64,000 nt of DNA from Methylocystis sp. MJC1 (GTDB lineage Bacteria; Pseudomonadota; Alphaproteobacteria; Rhizobiales; Beijerinckiaceae), in NCBI RefSeq assembly GCF_026427715.1, contig NZ_CP107558.1:1711001-1775000 (forward strand). The letters run 5' to 3'. The position numbers and the translations under genes were made by a program. A model generated the notes under the pieces. The model worked only from the letters and a program-made list of their open reading frames with translations. It searched no databases and had not been told where the DNA came from. Every line of letters begins with the position of its first letter. The stretch's first letter is position 1. Below are positions 18,875 to 28,488 of this stretch, one piece after another.

Positions 18875-19471
18875 TTACTTGGCGGCGTCCAACATCTCCT
18901 CGGCATGCTCCCAGTTCACGAGATGCTCGAGGAAGGTCTTGAGATAGTCGGCGCGGCGATTGCGGTAGTCGATGTAGTAGGAATGTTCCCACACGTCGGC
19001 GACGAGCAGCGGCTGCGCGCCATGCACCAGCGGGCTCTCGGCGTTCGGGGTCTTGCGGATCGCAGCCTTGCCGTCCTTGAGCTCCAGCCACACCCAGCCC
19101 GAACCGAACTGCCCCAGGCCTTCCTTCTGGAAGTCTTCCTTGAATTTATCGACCGAGCCGAACGAGTCGACGATCAGCTTCTCGATCTTGCCCGGAATCG
19201 CGCCGCCGCCATTGGGCTTCATCCACTTCCAATAGTGGTGGTGGTTGTAGTGCTGGGCGGCATTGTTGAAGATCGGCGTGTTCTTGCCAAAGGAAGCGAC
19301 AACCACCTCCTCGAGCGACTTGCCCTCGAACTCCGTGCCCTTGATCAAATTATTGAGATTGGTGACATAGGTCGCATGGTGCTTATCGTGGTGATACTCA
19401 AAGGATTCACGCGACAAATAAGGCTGTAGGGCGTCGTAAGCGTAGGGGAGATCTTCAAGCGTGAAGGACAT
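18875..19471 (-). CDS. sodB: Superoxide dismutase, iron/manganese type
   Basis: 198 residues, cytosolic. Converts superoxide to O2 and H2O2. Metal ligands are seen in EYHHDKHHATYV (first His), NNAAQHYNHHHYW (second His) and DVWEHSYYIDY (Asp and His). GQFGSGW with Gln near the middle of the chain favours the iron form. Start at the ATG at 19471; a TTG one codon upstream is less likely. It points away from the second PmoD-type gene's promoter and follows that gene on the same strand. Confidence 0.95.
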   Translation of the reverse strand: MSFTLEDLPYAYDALQPYLSRESFEYHHDKHHATYVTNLNNLIKGTEFEGKSLEEVVVASFGKNTPIFNNAAQHYNHHHYWKWMKPNGGGAIPGKIEKLIVDSFGSVDKFKEDFQKEGLGQFGSGWVWLELKDGKAAIRKTPNAESPLVHGAQPLLVADVWEHSYYIDYRNRRADYLKTFLEHLVNWEHAEEMLDAAK

Positions 19472-19582
19472 CAATGCTCTCCTGAACAGGAATAGGGCTC
19501 CAGGGCCCCGCGGTTAACTAGACCCGGCGCCGCCGTGCGGCAACAAGCAATAAGGATTCCGTATAGAAGGCGCGTGACATGG

Positions 19583-19610
19583 AAAAACGGCCCGGCGAGG
19601 GCCGGGCCGT
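19583..19610 (-). terminator. Terminator of the second pmoD-type gene
   Basis: On the minus strand, stem ACGGCCCGGC/GCCGGGCCGT with a 4-base loop runs into a T5 tract, 24 bases after the stop at 19634. Confidence 0.9.
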
Positions 19611-19633
19611 CAACAGTAGCGCGAGCGGGGGAA

Positions 19634-20242
19634 TCAGGCAGGCTGGCTGGCCGCCTCGTCCTTGTATTTCTTGGACTTTGCTCGCAGGGCCACCACCATG
19701 ACGGCGACGAGCGACACGAAGCCGACGCCGTAAAGGATGTATTCGATCAATCCCCAGAACGTATAGAGCCCCACCGAGAACGGGAACTGCGACACGAACT
19801 CATTGCCGAGATCGTCGCGCACTGTGACGATTGCGACATAGTGGCCAGCATCCTTGAAGTTGTGTTCGAAGGTCATGATGCCATTGCGATAGATTTTCGG
19901 CTCGAGCTTGAAGACGGTCGTCGCCGCTGCGTTGCTCGCGTCTGTCGCGTTGCCTTCAGTCTTGACGATGCGCACGCCCATCGCCATGTCGCGCAGCTCG
20001 TCGGAGACGGCTTCGAGCGCAATCACAGTCGGACCGGTCTTGGCGACTGCCTCGCAAAATTCCTCCTCCTCGCCCGTGCGTTGATAGGCGATGAAATGCA
20101 TGTTGCTTGGACCGATCTTGAACACGCATTCATCTTGTTCGAGCTTTACGCCGCCATGCGCGAGCGCGCTCGACGCGATGCCAAAAGCGCCGACAAGACC
20201 CAAAGCGGCGGCCAAGAACCGGCGCTTCAATAATCCCCTCAT
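19634..20242 (-). CDS. Second PmoD-family protein
   Basis: 202 residues: signal peptide to about 28 (ends ALA), periplasmic domain, C-terminal membrane helix (about 165-188) and a Lys-rich tail, the same plan as PmoD at 10797. Cys39 and Cys63 keep the exact C-x23-C spacing, and NMHFIAYQ aligns with DMIHITAFQ. The methionines around the first Cys of PmoD are replaced (ECVFKIG against MCMVMFG), so the metal site must differ. AGGAG precedes the ATG. Ammonia oxidisers carry two related paralogues, AmoD and AmoE; this may be the methanotroph equivalent, which is inference. Confidence 0.8.
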   Translation of the reverse strand: MRGLLKRRFLAAALGLVGAFGIASSALAHGGVKLEQDECVFKIGPSNMHFIAYQRTGEEEEFCEAVAKTGPTVIALEAVSDELRDMAMGVRIVKTEGNATDASNAAATTVFKLEPKIYRNGIMTFEHNFKDAGHYVAIVTVRDDLGNEFVSQFPFSVGLYTFWGLIEYILYGVGFVSLVAVMVVALRAKSKKYKDEAASQPA

Positions 20243-20624
20243 GTCTGTCTCCTAACCAGGTAGCGAACTGGCCGCCAGGTCCGGCAGCGCCTGCGCCGCC
20301 TCCCGCCGCTCTCACGGCCGATAACAAGACCTTTGTGTTGACTGCTGTTTTTACGATGCGTCATCAAGACGCATGCTAACTAATACATATAATATATTGA
20401 AAAATAAGCGATTCATGCAATTGAGACGAAATCGCCTTATATCAAGATATTGAATGTAGCAGCCATCAAAACCATATTAGTAGAAAAAGCCATGCGCCTT
20501 CTTCCGCCGTTCGGCGATGGTTCCTGGAAAGTATATAAAGTATAGGTTCGCTTGCCGCCTCGCTGCGACTTGCGCGCTGCGACGCCTTGTGTGCTAGAAA
20601 GGCGGCGATGACGACGGGAGCCCA
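20243..20624. promoter_or_regulatory. AT-rich divergent promoter region
   Basis: 380 bases between the second pmoD-type gene and the membrane protein at 20625. The stretch 20370-20470 is strikingly AT-rich for this genome, with TATAATATATTG near 20389. It probably holds both promoters. No gene seen. Confidence 0.45.
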
Positions 20625-21173
20625 ATGAAGCGCAATTTTTCCGGATGGGGCGTGACGGCTGCGGGCCTGCTGCTCGCGGGCGGCGGCGCCTATGGAATGT
20701 CGGTCGGCTGGGACATGATTGTGGTCGAGCGCGGCTGGAGCCTATTCATCGCCGGCTCGGTCGCTCTGTCAGGCGGCGTGGTGACCATGGCGCTCGGTCG
20801 GGTCGTCGCCCATCTCGCCCGCCTCGGCGCGGGCTGGGAAGCTGTCGCGGACCCGGCCGCGCCCCTGCCGGATGAGGAAGCGGCTCCATTGGAGTCGGTA
20901 CGGACGGAGACGCGGGCGAGCCCTGACCCCAGTCCGGCTAAGCCCGAGACTCCCAGGTTGGACGCCGTCCAGGCCGAGGCCACAGGGCCCGATTTCTCGT
21001 CCCTCTTCAAGCCCTCGCTCGAGGAGCCCTTGGAAGTCGACCGCTATACCGCGGGCGACGCGACCTATGTCATGATGTCGGACGGTTCGGTCGAGGTGCG
21101 CGGCCCCGCCGGCGCGCAGCGCTATCCCTCGCTTGCCGCGTTGAGAGCCGAGGCCGAGTCTCGGCAGCGCTGA
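20625..21173 (+). CDS. Hypothetical two-helix membrane protein, 182 residues
   Basis: Two N-terminal hydrophobic segments (about 8-24 and 38-60) precede a Pro/Glu/Ala-rich linker and a small C-terminal domain with ATYVMMSDGSVEVRG and RYPSLAALRAEA. The arrangement suggests an inner-membrane protein with a cytosolic domain. No known function. The ATG is chosen because hydrophobic sequence begins immediately after it. Confidence 0.65.
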   Translation: MKRNFSGWGVTAAGLLLAGGGAYGMSVGWDMIVVERGWSLFIAGSVALSGGVVTMALGRVVAHLARLGAGWEAVADPAAPLPDEEAAPLESVRTETRASPDPSPAKPETPRLDAVQAEATGPDFSSLFKPSLEEPLEVDRYTAGDATYVMMSDGSVEVRGPAGAQRYPSLAALRAEAESRQR

Positions 21174-21297
21174 TCAGGCGTTTCGTATTCACCTGTGGTG
21201 ACTGTCGTCGTGCGGCCATTGGCCGCGCTCACGGCGCCCGCCAGCGTCGCCTATCCTGCTGCGATAACAACGACAAAATCGTCGGGGCGGGAAGCAG

Positions 21298-22467
21298 ATG
21301 GCAGAGATGGATTCTCTTTTAGACGCTGTTAGGCGGATCGAACCCATCCTTCGGGAAAATGCAGCGGCAGCCGAGCGCGACCGCAGATTGTCCCCACAGG
21401 CGGCCGCCGCGATGCGCGAGCAGGGCCTTTACCGGCTTTGGCGGCCCAAGGCGCTCGGCGGGCTGGAAGCCGACCCCATGACGGGCTTCCGGGTCATCGA
21501 GGAACTCGGCCGCATCGACAGCGCGGCGAGCTGGAATTTGCAAGTTTCGATCGCGCACGATCTTTTTGGGCCATGGTTCCCCGACGCCGCCGCGCGTGAA
21601 ATTTTCGGAGGCGACGCCATCGTTGTCGGCGGCCAGCAGCCGGCGCGTCGGGCTGTTCCCGTAACTGGCGGCTATCTTCTTTCAGGAAGCACGCCTTTCG
21701 TCAGCGGCGCGCATCAGGCGACCGCTTTTCTCGGCTACGCCAACACAATCGAAATCGGCGATATGCGCCGTAACGCCGACGACGCGCCAGAGACGCTCCT
21801 GGTCGCCTTTTCGGCCAGAGACGCGAAGATTGTCGAGAACTGGAATGTCTTCGGCATGCGGGGGACTGGCAGCCATGATGTCGACGTGGTCGACGCCTTC
21901 ATTCCCGCGCATTGGGCCGTCCCTTGGGAGCCGCTGCGTAAACCGGGCAGCGCCTATGAAGGACCGCTTTATCGCCTTACCGTTTGGCCGGCGATCGCCG
22001 CTCTGACGCCGCCGGCGCTGGGCATCGCGCGTGCCGCAATCGACGAGGCGATCGCGCTCATTACGAAGAAGACGCCAGCCTTTGGCGCGAAGAAGCTAGA
22101 GGACAACGGCGTCGTGCAATCGCAGCTGGCGCGCGCCGAGGCGCGGCTCAGCGCGGGCCGCGCGTTCTTCTATGAAGCCTTCGAAGAGGCGTATGGCGAG
22201 GCCGTCGCGGCTCGGCCGATCGACACAAAGTTGAAGGGGAAACTGCAGCTCGCCACCACGCACGCGATGCTGGAAGCTGCGGCGGCGGTCGATATTGTCC
22301 ATGAAATCATCGGCGCTTCCGGCGTGCGCGAGGAATTCGGGTTTGCGCGGCATTTCCGCGACATTCACGTCATCACGCAACATGGCTTCATCAACGCCGC
22401 GAAACTGCAGCCGGTCGGGCAAATCATGCTCGGGCTCGCGCCCGACTGGCCGTTCTTTGCGTTTTGA
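21298..22467 (+). CDS. Acyl-CoA dehydrogenase-like flavoprotein (HsaA/DszC type)
   Basis: 389 residues. The fold pattern is that of acyl-CoA dehydrogenases: an N-terminal helical domain with REQGLYRLWRPKALGG, a middle beta domain with VTGGYLLSGSTPFVSGA and NVFGMRGTGSHDVDVVDAFIP, and a C-terminal helical bundle with IGASGVREE. The usual catalytic Glu is not evident, and the sequence resembles the flavin-dependent monooxygenase subgroup (class D) more than fatty acid oxidation enzymes. No reductase partner is nearby, so the substrate is unknown. Confidence 0.75.
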   Translation: MAEMDSLLDAVRRIEPILRENAAAAERDRRLSPQAAAAMREQGLYRLWRPKALGGLEADPMTGFRVIEELGRIDSAASWNLQVSIAHDLFGPWFPDAAAREIFGGDAIVVGGQQPARRAVPVTGGYLLSGSTPFVSGAHQATAFLGYANTIEIGDMRRNADDAPETLLVAFSARDAKIVENWNVFGMRGTGSHDVDVVDAFIPAHWAVPWEPLRKPGSAYEGPLYRLTVWPAIAALTPPALGIARAAIDEAIALITKKTPAFGAKKLEDNGVVQSQLARAEARLSAGRAFFYEAFEEAYGEAVAARPIDTKLKGKLQLATTHAMLEAAAAVDIVHEIIGASGVREEFGFARHFRDIHVITQHGFINAAKLQPVGQIMLGLAPDWPFFAF

Positions 22468-22479
22468 GGCCGGCGCGTT

Positions 22480-23418
22480 TTAAGCGCGCTTGCCCCACAT
22501 CAGGAACAGCGCCGCGTCGCCGGGCAGGCCCTCGGGAAAATCGACGATCTGCGCGGCGATCTTGAAGCCGCGCGGCTGCAGCTCGTTGCGCCAGCGCTTG
22601 AAAACGTCGGCGGGTTCTCCGCGAAGCATGTCGGGCCAATGCGGATCCGGCGCGTTGATCGCACGTCCGCCGTCGAGGCAGAGCTGCGCGGGAAAGCGGA
22701 TCAGCAAATGCTCGGTCAGACCCGAGGCGGCGGCGCGGCGGGCCTGAGAAACCATCTCGCGCCACTGCCCCTCGGTCAGGCGCCGGGCGGCAAGCTCCTT
22801 GATGCGCTGCTCGCGCAGTTCGAGCATGGCGCGGTGGCGATCCTCGCGCTCTTTTTCGAGCTGGCGCTCATGCGCGGCGACAAGGTCGCGGAAGTCTTCC
22901 GCAGTCGCGATGTCGCAGGCTTCGGGCTCTGACCGCGCGGGCGAGAGGATCGGCTTCGGCTGGCTGAAGGCGTCCTGCTGCGGGTGTTTTCTTCCCGAGA
23001 GCGCGTGCAGCACCTCGCGACGCAAGAGCACGCCAATGATTTTGTGGCCGTCGACCACCGGCGCGCGCTTGAGATGATGCTCCTGCATCATTTTCGCGAT
23101 GTCGGAAAGCTTGGCGCCGCTGGGGACGGAGATCGCGGGCGCCGTCATCACTTGGCGCAGCGCGAGACCGTTGGAGCGAAAGGGCGCCTTGCGCCGGTTT
23201 TGCAGCAGGAACTCAGGAATGGGCCCGAGATCGGCGGCGGGGGCGGGGCGCCCCTTTTCGAGATTGCTGCGCGTGACAATCCCGATCGGCGCGAGTTGCT
23301 CGTCGACGACGGGCACAACGCCGATCTCACATTCGGAGAGGAGCTTCGCGACGTAATCGAGGTCTGCGTCCGCCGTGACAAAAGGGAAATGCCTCGTCAT
23401 CAACTCGCGCGCAATCAT
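22480..23418 (-). CDS. CBS-domain protein with unusual C-terminal region
   Basis: 312 residues. Two CBS domains at about 1-60 and 80-145 (ARELMTRHFPFVTAD; VMTAPAISVPSGAKLSDIAK) would sense an adenine nucleotide. A charged coiled-coil stretch (EKEREDRHRAMLELREQRIK, about 195-214) leads to a C-terminal domain ending LFLMWGKRA that I do not recognise. Last of three same-strand genes with xthA (22 bases upstream) and the DUF697-like gene. Confidence 0.75.
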   Translation of the reverse strand: MIARELMTRHFPFVTADADLDYVAKLLSECEIGVVPVVDEQLAPIGIVTRSNLEKGRPAPAADLGPIPEFLLQNRRKAPFRSNGLALRQVMTAPAISVPSGAKLSDIAKMMQEHHLKRAPVVDGHKIIGVLLRREVLHALSGRKHPQQDAFSQPKPILSPARSEPEACDIATAEDFRDLVAAHERQLEKEREDRHRAMLELREQRIKELAARRLTEGQWREMVSQARRAAASGLTEHLLIRFPAQLCLDGGRAINAPDPHWPDMLRGEPADVFKRWRNELQPRGFKIAAQIVDFPEGLPGDAALFLMWGKRA

Positions 23419-23439
23419 CTGGCCTCCCGTCGCTGCGCC

Positions 23440-24237
23440 TTACTCAGACAATTCGATCGTCACCGGCACGTGATCGGACGGACGGTCCCAGCCGCGCGCC
23501 TCGGTGAGCACTTCGAGCTTCCCGAGCGCGCCGCCGAGCGCTTCGCTCACCAGAATATGGTCGAGGCGTCGGCCGCGGTTGGAGGCCGCCCAATCTGCCG
23601 CACGATAGCTCCACCATGTGTAAAGTTTTTCTTCCGCGGGAACGAAATGGCGCATGGCGTCGATCCAATTGCCGGCGCGGACGACATTGGTGAGCTTCTC
23701 GACCTCGATCGGCGTGTGGCTGACGACTTTCAGCAGCGCCTTATGGCTCCAAACGTCGTGCTCCAGCGGCGCGATGTTGAGGTCGCCCACGAGCACGACG
23801 CGGCCCTTGGCGGCGCCGTTCTCGCCCCATTCTTTCATCTCGTCGAGAAATCCGAGCTTGTGCGCGAATTTCGGATTGATCTCGACGTCGGGCTCATCGC
23901 CCCCGGCGGGCACGTAGAAATTATGCAGCGTGATCGGCCCGCCGGCGCCCTCGACCTCGACGGAGATATGGCGCGCGTCGCCCTTTTCGCAGAAGTCGCG
24001 CTTCTCGATCAGCCGCAGCGGCTTTTTGGAGATGACCGCGACGCCATGATAGCCCTTCTGTCCATTGATCGCCGCGTGCTGGTAGCCGAGCGCGGTGAAG
24101 TCCTTCATTGGGAATTCGGCGTCGCGGCATTTCGTTTCCTGCAAGCAGATAACGTCGGGCGCTTTATCTTTGAGAAATTGCGCGACGAGCGGCATGCGCA
24201 GCCGCACCGAATTGATGTTCCAGGTCGTGATCTTCAA
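23440..24237 (-). CDS. xthA: Exodeoxyribonuclease III
   Basis: 265 residues. AP endonuclease and 3'-5' exonuclease of base excision repair. Motifs in order: MKITTWNINSVR with the metal Asn, CLQETKC with the catalytic Glu, YHGVAVISK, VGDLNIAP with Asp and Asn, and the C-terminal RLDHILVS and SDHVPV. The start is a TTG at 24237, placed by the family's standard N-terminus; it lies one base after the stop of the upstream gene, so translation is probably coupled. Confidence 0.95.
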   Translation of the reverse strand: MKITTWNINSVRLRMPLVAQFLKDKAPDVICLQETKCRDAEFPMKDFTALGYQHAAINGQKGYHGVAVISKKPLRLIEKRDFCEKGDARHISVEVEGAGGPITLHNFYVPAGGDEPDVEINPKFAHKLGFLDEMKEWGENGAAKGRVVLVGDLNIAPLEHDVWSHKALLKVVSHTPIEVEKLTNVVRAGNWIDAMRHFVPAEEKLYTWWSYRAADWAASNRGRRLDHILVSEALGGALGKLEVLTEARGWDRPSDHVPVTIELSE

Positions 24238-24238
24238 A

Positions 24239-25288
24239 TTATTGAGCCTTGGTCTTGTCGCCGCCGAAAAGGAAAGGCGCGACGTCTTTCACGCCGGGCT
24301 GTTTCTCGGTGACGAAGGGAGTAGGGCGGCACACCGCCATGGCGGAGAGGCCGACGCGCGCCGTGAGCAGGCCGTTGAGCACGCCCTCGCCGAGCTTTGC
24401 GGAAAGACGCGCGGCGACGCCATAGCCCAACACCTGCTGCAACAGCGTATCGCCAACGGCGACCGTGCCGGTGATGGCAAGATGCGCGCCAACAGAGCGC
24501 GCGAGCTTGAAGAAACCGAGAAGGCCGGGGCGTCCGCCATAGATTTCGGCGATGCGCCGCATCAGCATGATCGCCTGGCCGGCGACGAAAATAACGTCGA
24601 GAATGGCGCGCGGGCTGATCGCCGTCACGACCGAAACACGCTTGGCGGCGGCGGCGATTTCGCGGCGCGCGCGCTCGTCGAGCGGCGCCACCAGATTGCG
24701 CTCGGCGAGATCGATGAGGTCTTTGCCGTCGATGATCTGCTTCACATAGTCGGCGACGAGGGCGCGCGGGCGGGCGAGTTCCGTGCGGCTGTCATAAAGT
24801 TTGCAGAGATCGAGCACGCGCGTGCGTGCGGCGTTGACGTCGTCCGCCGCGCGCGCGGCGGCGAGATCGGCATGCAGCTTGGCGACGTGGTTTTGCAGCA
24901 GAATGGCGCGGATTTCGCGCGCAACGAAGAGAAGCGCTGTCAGGCCGGCGGCGGACGCCAGCGCAAGGCCGATGGTTCCGAGAATGGGCGACCGAGCAAA
25001 AAGATCTTCGACGAAATTCCAGACCCAGACGCTGAGCGCGAGCGTGATTAGGCCGGTGACAGCCGAGAGGAAGACGCCGCTGGACGAGAAAACATAGCGA
25101 TCGAGAAACCCCTTGGCGCGGGCGGCCTCGACCGCCTCCTCGCCACCCTGCGCGACATCGGCAAGCTCGACGGCTTGCGCGAAAATATCGGCCTCCTCCT
25201 CGACCTGCGGCGCGGGCTTGGAGGTCACGGTCTCGTCGCCATTGAGGCGGAAGGCGCGCGGGCGGGGTCTGCGCTCTGAATCGCTCAT
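24239..25288 (-). CDS. DUF697/YcjF-like inner membrane protein (TIGR01620 type)
   Basis: 349 residues from the ATG at 25288. A charged N-terminal region is followed by two membrane helices at about 70-92 and 100-125, then a soluble helical part and a C-terminal DUF697-like region with FFKLARSVGAHLAITGTVAVG and LLQQVLGYGVAARLSAKLGEG. Resembles the YcjF family, which usually stands next to a YcjX-like GTPase; no such GTPase is in this window. First gene of a three-gene minus-strand group with xthA. Role unknown. Confidence 0.75.
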   Translation of the reverse strand: MSDSERRPRPRAFRLNGDETVTSKPAPQVEEEADIFAQAVELADVAQGGEEAVEAARAKGFLDRYVFSSSGVFLSAVTGLITLALSVWVWNFVEDLFARSPILGTIGLALASAAGLTALLFVAREIRAILLQNHVAKLHADLAAARAADDVNAARTRVLDLCKLYDSRTELARPRALVADYVKQIIDGKDLIDLAERNLVAPLDERARREIAAAAKRVSVVTAISPRAILDVIFVAGQAIMLMRRIAEIYGGRPGLLGFFKLARSVGAHLAITGTVAVGDTLLQQVLGYGVAARLSAKLGEGVLNGLLTARVGLSAMAVCRPTPFVTEKQPGVKDVAPFLFGGDKTKAQ

Positions 25289-25516
25289 GTGTTCGGTCCG
25301 GGCTTCGACCCCTCCCTTTAGCGCTTCCGGCGGCAAAACGGGAGCGGGATGATGACAATCCTCCTATTGAAAAGAGCGCACGACGTTGCAACGATTTTTG
25401 GCCTCTAACTCGGAGATGGTCCCCAGGGTCATCCCCCGGTTGCAGCCTCGCCATGGCTCCGTTAGCATCTGCGGCGCCTCCCCTGCGCTTCTCGAGAATA
25501 GGCCTCAGCGTTTCCG

Positions 25517-26107
25517 ATGTCCTTCCTGCCCGACGCGCTTGCGCTCATCCTCGGTTATCTCCTGGGCTCCATCCCCTTCGGCTTGCTGCTCACGCGCCTC
25601 GCGGGCACCACCGACATACGCGGCATTGGCTCGGGCAATATCGGCGCGACCAACGTCCTGCGAACGGGGCGTAAAGACCTCGCGGCGGCGACGCTCGTTC
25701 TCGACGCGATCAAGGGAACGGCCGCTGTGCTCATCGGCGCCCATCTCTCGCCCGAAGGCGCGAAGATCGCGGGCTTCGCGGCCTTTGTCGGGCATATCGC
25801 GCCGGTCTGGCTGCAGTTCAGAGGCGGCAAGGGCGTTGCGACATTCCTTGGGGGCCTTTTCGGCCTGCATTGGCCGGTGGGGCTCGCTTTTTGCGCCATA
25901 TGGCTCTCGGTCGCGGCGATCACCCGCTATTCGTCGCTTTCGGCGCTCGTCGCCAGCGCCGCCGCGCCGCTGCTCTTGTTGTTTCTTGGTCATGGCGGCG
26001 AGGCCCTCGTCGTCGCCGCCATGGCCGCGTTGCTATGGTTCAAGCACGCGGAGAATATCGCTCGCCTGCGCGCCGGCACGGAAAGCCGGATCGGTCAAAA
26101 GGCATGA
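25517..26107 (+). CDS. plsY: Glycerol-3-phosphate acyltransferase PlsY
   Basis: 196 residues, polytopic inner-membrane enzyme that acylates glycerol-3-phosphate with acyl-phosphate at the first step of phospholipid synthesis. The three family loops are present: [24 protein letters not shown] and [12 protein letters not shown], with [13 protein letters not shown] near the C-terminus. Overlaps dprA by four bases (ATGA), a common plsY-dprA arrangement. Confidence 0.95.
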   Translation: MSFLPDALALILGYLLGSIPFGLLLTRLAGTTDIRGIGSGNIGATNVLRTGRKDLAAATLVLDAIKGTAAVLIGAHLSPEGAKIAGFAAFVGHIAPVWLQFRGGKGVATFLGGLFGLHWPVGLAFCAIWLSVAAITRYSSLSALVASAAAPLLLLFLGHGGEALVVAAMAALLWFKHAENIARLRAGTESRIGQKA

Positions 26108-27429
26108 GCGAGGCGCGGCTCAGCGACGAGCAGCTCGTCGACTGGCTGCGCCTCATTCGCAGCGAGAATATCGGACCGCGCACCTTTCTCTCGCTCATCA
26201 ACCGGTTCGGCGGCGCCGGCGCGGCGTTGGCGGCTTTGCCGGCGCTCGCCGCCAAATCGCTGCACGGGCGCGCCATCCGCATTGCGCCACGCGACGAAAT
26301 CCTGCGCGAGATCGACGCCGCCGAAAAAATGGGCGTGCGTTTCATTCCCATCTGTGACGCCGACTACCCGCCGCTCCTGCGTGAGATTCCAGACGCGCCG
26401 CCGATCCTTTCCATTCGCGGCGCTGCCGAGATCATGCAGCGCGAGGGCGTGGCGCTGGTCGGTTCCCGCAATGCTTCAACGGCCGGACTCGCCTTCGCTG
26501 AGAGGCTAGCCCGTGGTCTGGGGCGCGAGGGTTATGTGATTGTCTCCGGCCTCGCGCGGGGGATCGACGGTGCGGCGCATCGCGCAAGCCTCGAATCCGG
26601 GACGATCGCCGTTCTCGCGGGCGGGCAGGCGCGTCCTTATCCGCTGGAACATGAAAAGCTCGTCGCCCAGATCGCTGAGCGCGGACTCGTCGTGTCCGAA
26701 ATGCCGATCAAATGGGAGCCGCGCGGCCGCGATTTTCCACGCCGTAACCGCATCATCTCTGGGCTGAGCCGCGCGACCGTCGTCGTCGAGGCGGCGCGTC
26801 GCTCGGGCTCGCTGATCACCGCGCGCTTCGCCAATGAGCAGGGGCGGGAGATCTTCGCCGTGCCGGGCTCGCCGCTCGATCCGCGCGCGGAAGGGACGAA
26901 TGATCTTCTGCGCCAGGGCGCGACTCTATGCGCCAAACTCGAAGATGTCGTCGACGCTTTGGCCGCGGGCGGCGGAGGATCAATGGGCCGTCGTCATTGC
27001 GAGGAGCAAAGCGACGAAGCAATCCAGAGCCGCGATCGCTGCCCTGGACTGCTTCGCTTCGCTCGCAATGACGACGCGTTTTTCGACAGGGCCGACACAA
27101 CCGAAGGACCATTTTTCGAAGAGCTCGAAATCCTATTCGACCAGGAGCAAATTGCTTTCGCCGATTTGGCCGCCGGCCGACCGGATTTCCCACCAGCGCC
27201 CGACTCCTTCGGGCAGCGGGGCTCGGAAGAGACTTGCGCCGGGCTCATTGACCCGCGTGAGCGCGTCATGTCGCTTCTCGGACCGGCGCCGGTGGCGATC
27301 GACGACCTCATCCGAACAGCTGGGCTGTCGGCGCGGGACGTGCAGGGCGCGCTGGTGGAGCTGGATATCGAAGGCCGCCTGGAGCGGCATGGCGCAAATT
27401 ATGTGGCGCTGGCTTACAACCAAAAGTAG
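26104..27429 (+). CDS. dprA: DNA processing protein DprA, carrying an in-frame palindromic repeat
   Basis: 441 residues; DprA loads RecA on incoming single-stranded DNA during transformation. An N-terminal helical domain is followed by a Rossmann-like core ([47 protein letters not shown]-like [18 protein letters not shown]) and a C-terminal winged-helix domain ([22 protein letters not shown]). Between the core and the winged helix, about residues 297-325, a palindromic repeat has been inserted without breaking the frame; its translation reads [11 protein letters not shown] and LLRFARND. The function is probably retained because the insert lies in the linker. Confidence 0.93.
   Translation: MSEARLSDEQLVDWLRLIRSENIGPRTFLSLINRFGGAGAALAALPALAAKSLHGRAIRIAPRDEILREIDAAEKMGVRFIPICDADYPPLLREIPDAPPILSIRGAAEIMQREGVALVGSRNASTAGLAFAERLARGLGREGYVIVSGLARGIDGAAHRASLESGTIAVLAGGQARPYPLEHEKLVAQIAERGLVVSEMPIKWEPRGRDFPRRNRIISGLSRATVVVEAARRSGSLITARFANEQGREIFAVPGSPLDPRAEGTNDLLRQGATLCAKLEDVVDALAAGGGGSMGRRHCEEQSDEAIQSRDRCPGLLRFARNDDAFFDRADTTEGPFFEELEILFDQEQIAFADLAAGRPDFPPAPDSFGQRGSEETCAGLIDPRERVMSLLGPAPVAIDDLIRTAGLSARDVQGALVELDIEGRLERHGANYVALAYNQK
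26992..27073. repeat. Palindromic repeat element inserted inside dprA
   Basis: Left arm CGTCATTGCGAGGAGCAAAG onward (26992-27027) and right arm (27044-27073) ending GCTCGCAATGACG are inverted repeats with a short centre. This belongs to the widespread alphaproteobacterial repeat that translates as CEERSDEAIQ-like peptides. The reading frame stays open. Confidence 0.85.
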
Positions 27430-27432
27430 AGG

Positions 27433-27690
27433 CTACTTTTCGGGTTCCGCCGTGCGCTCGCCAATTTCGCGCGAATGCGTCTCAGCTTCCACGCGAGCGA
27501 GGTTCAGGAAATAGGCGACCATCGGCATTTCCGAGCGTCCGGCCAATTGCGATAGCTCCGAAGCCATATCAGCGATATAGCTCGCCAGCGCGGCTGCGTC
27601 TTCCTCGGCGCGCCGCTCGGGAATTTCAGATTCAGCCGCCTTTTTCCGGGTGCGGGATGCGGCCGGGGTAGGCGCAGTAGAACGAGCCAT
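27433..27690 (-). CDS. Small hypothetical protein, 85 residues
   Basis: A basic, disordered N-terminal stretch (about 1-20, TPAASRTRKKAAE) precedes a helical region ALASYIADMASELSQLAGRS and YFLNLARVEAETHS. It looks like a short helical hairpin protein of the type conserved without known function in Hyphomicrobiales. Convergent with dprA with a 3-base gap. Confidence 0.6.
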   Translation of the reverse strand: MARSTAPTPAASRTRKKAAESEIPERRAEEDAAALASYIADMASELSQLAGRSEMPMVAYFLNLARVEAETHSREIGERTAEPEK

Positions 27691-27890
27691 TCAGTTTGCC
27701 TCCCGCCGACGCAGAGCCTCTGCGAATATAATTAAAACTCGACCTAGACGTGTCTTTTTCTTAAAGCTCAGCCTATGGATGTCAAGTTTCAGTTTGCGCG
27801 GAAGAGTTGCATACATACGACCGGGATAGCGTCGTAGATAAACTCTAGCGCTCGACCTTTCGCATGCAATAGCGCCTGGGGCGTAAACTT

Positions 27891-28364
27891 TCAGCCAAGG
27901 CGCGACAAACGGTCGAGCGCGCCTTGCAGAATATAGGCCGCCGCCATGCGATCGACGACCTCGGCCCTTTTGGCGCGGGAAGCATCCTGGGCAATCAGCT
28001 CACGGGTGACAGCGGCAGTCGAGAGGCGCTCGTCCCAGAAGGCGAAGGGCAGGGGCGTCAACTTACGCAAATTTCGCATGAAGGCGCGGGTCGCCTGGGC
28101 GCGGGGCCCCTCCGTGCCGTCCATATTGAGGGGCAGGCCGAAGATAAGCGCCTGAACCTCGAAATCGGCGGCGCGTTTCAAAAGAGCTTCAGCATCCGTC
28201 GAAAATTTCGCGCGCCGGATGGTGTCGAGCGGCGAGGCAAGGCGGCGCTCGACGTCGGAGAGCGCAAGGCCGATGGTTTTGGTCCCGAGATCAAGGCCCA
28301 TCAGCCGGCCTTTGGGGGGCAGCTCGCCTCCCAGTTCTTCGATTGTCGCGATCTTATTGCTCAT
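27891..28364 (-). CDS. ruvX: Putative Holliday junction resolvase / 16S pre-rRNA nuclease YqgF
   Basis: 157 residues, RNase H-like fold. [18 protein letters not shown] holds the first catalytic Asp, [15 protein letters not shown] the second motif, and [13 protein letters not shown] the third acidic motif with [14 protein letters not shown] at the C-terminus. In E. coli YqgF processes the 5' end of 16S rRNA. Start at the ATG at 28364; the frame upstream is not coding-like. Divergent from gatC. Confidence 0.9.
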   Translation of the reverse strand: MSNKIATIEELGGELPPKGRLMGLDLGTKTIGLALSDVERRLASPLDTIRRAKFSTDAEALLKRAADFEVQALIFGLPLNMDGTEGPRAQATRAFMRNLRKLTPLPFAFWDERLSTAAVTRELIAQDASRAKRAEVVDRMAAAYILQGALDRLSRLG

Positions 28365-28488
28365 GCTTCGCGCTACCATGGCGGCGGCCAGCGATAAACT
28401 CCCGCGCCTCTCTTTCCCGACCCGCATTGCGCCTCTGCGCCCCAGGCGCTATAGCGCCGTAACAGGTTCATCCCGGCGGAGCTCTCAC

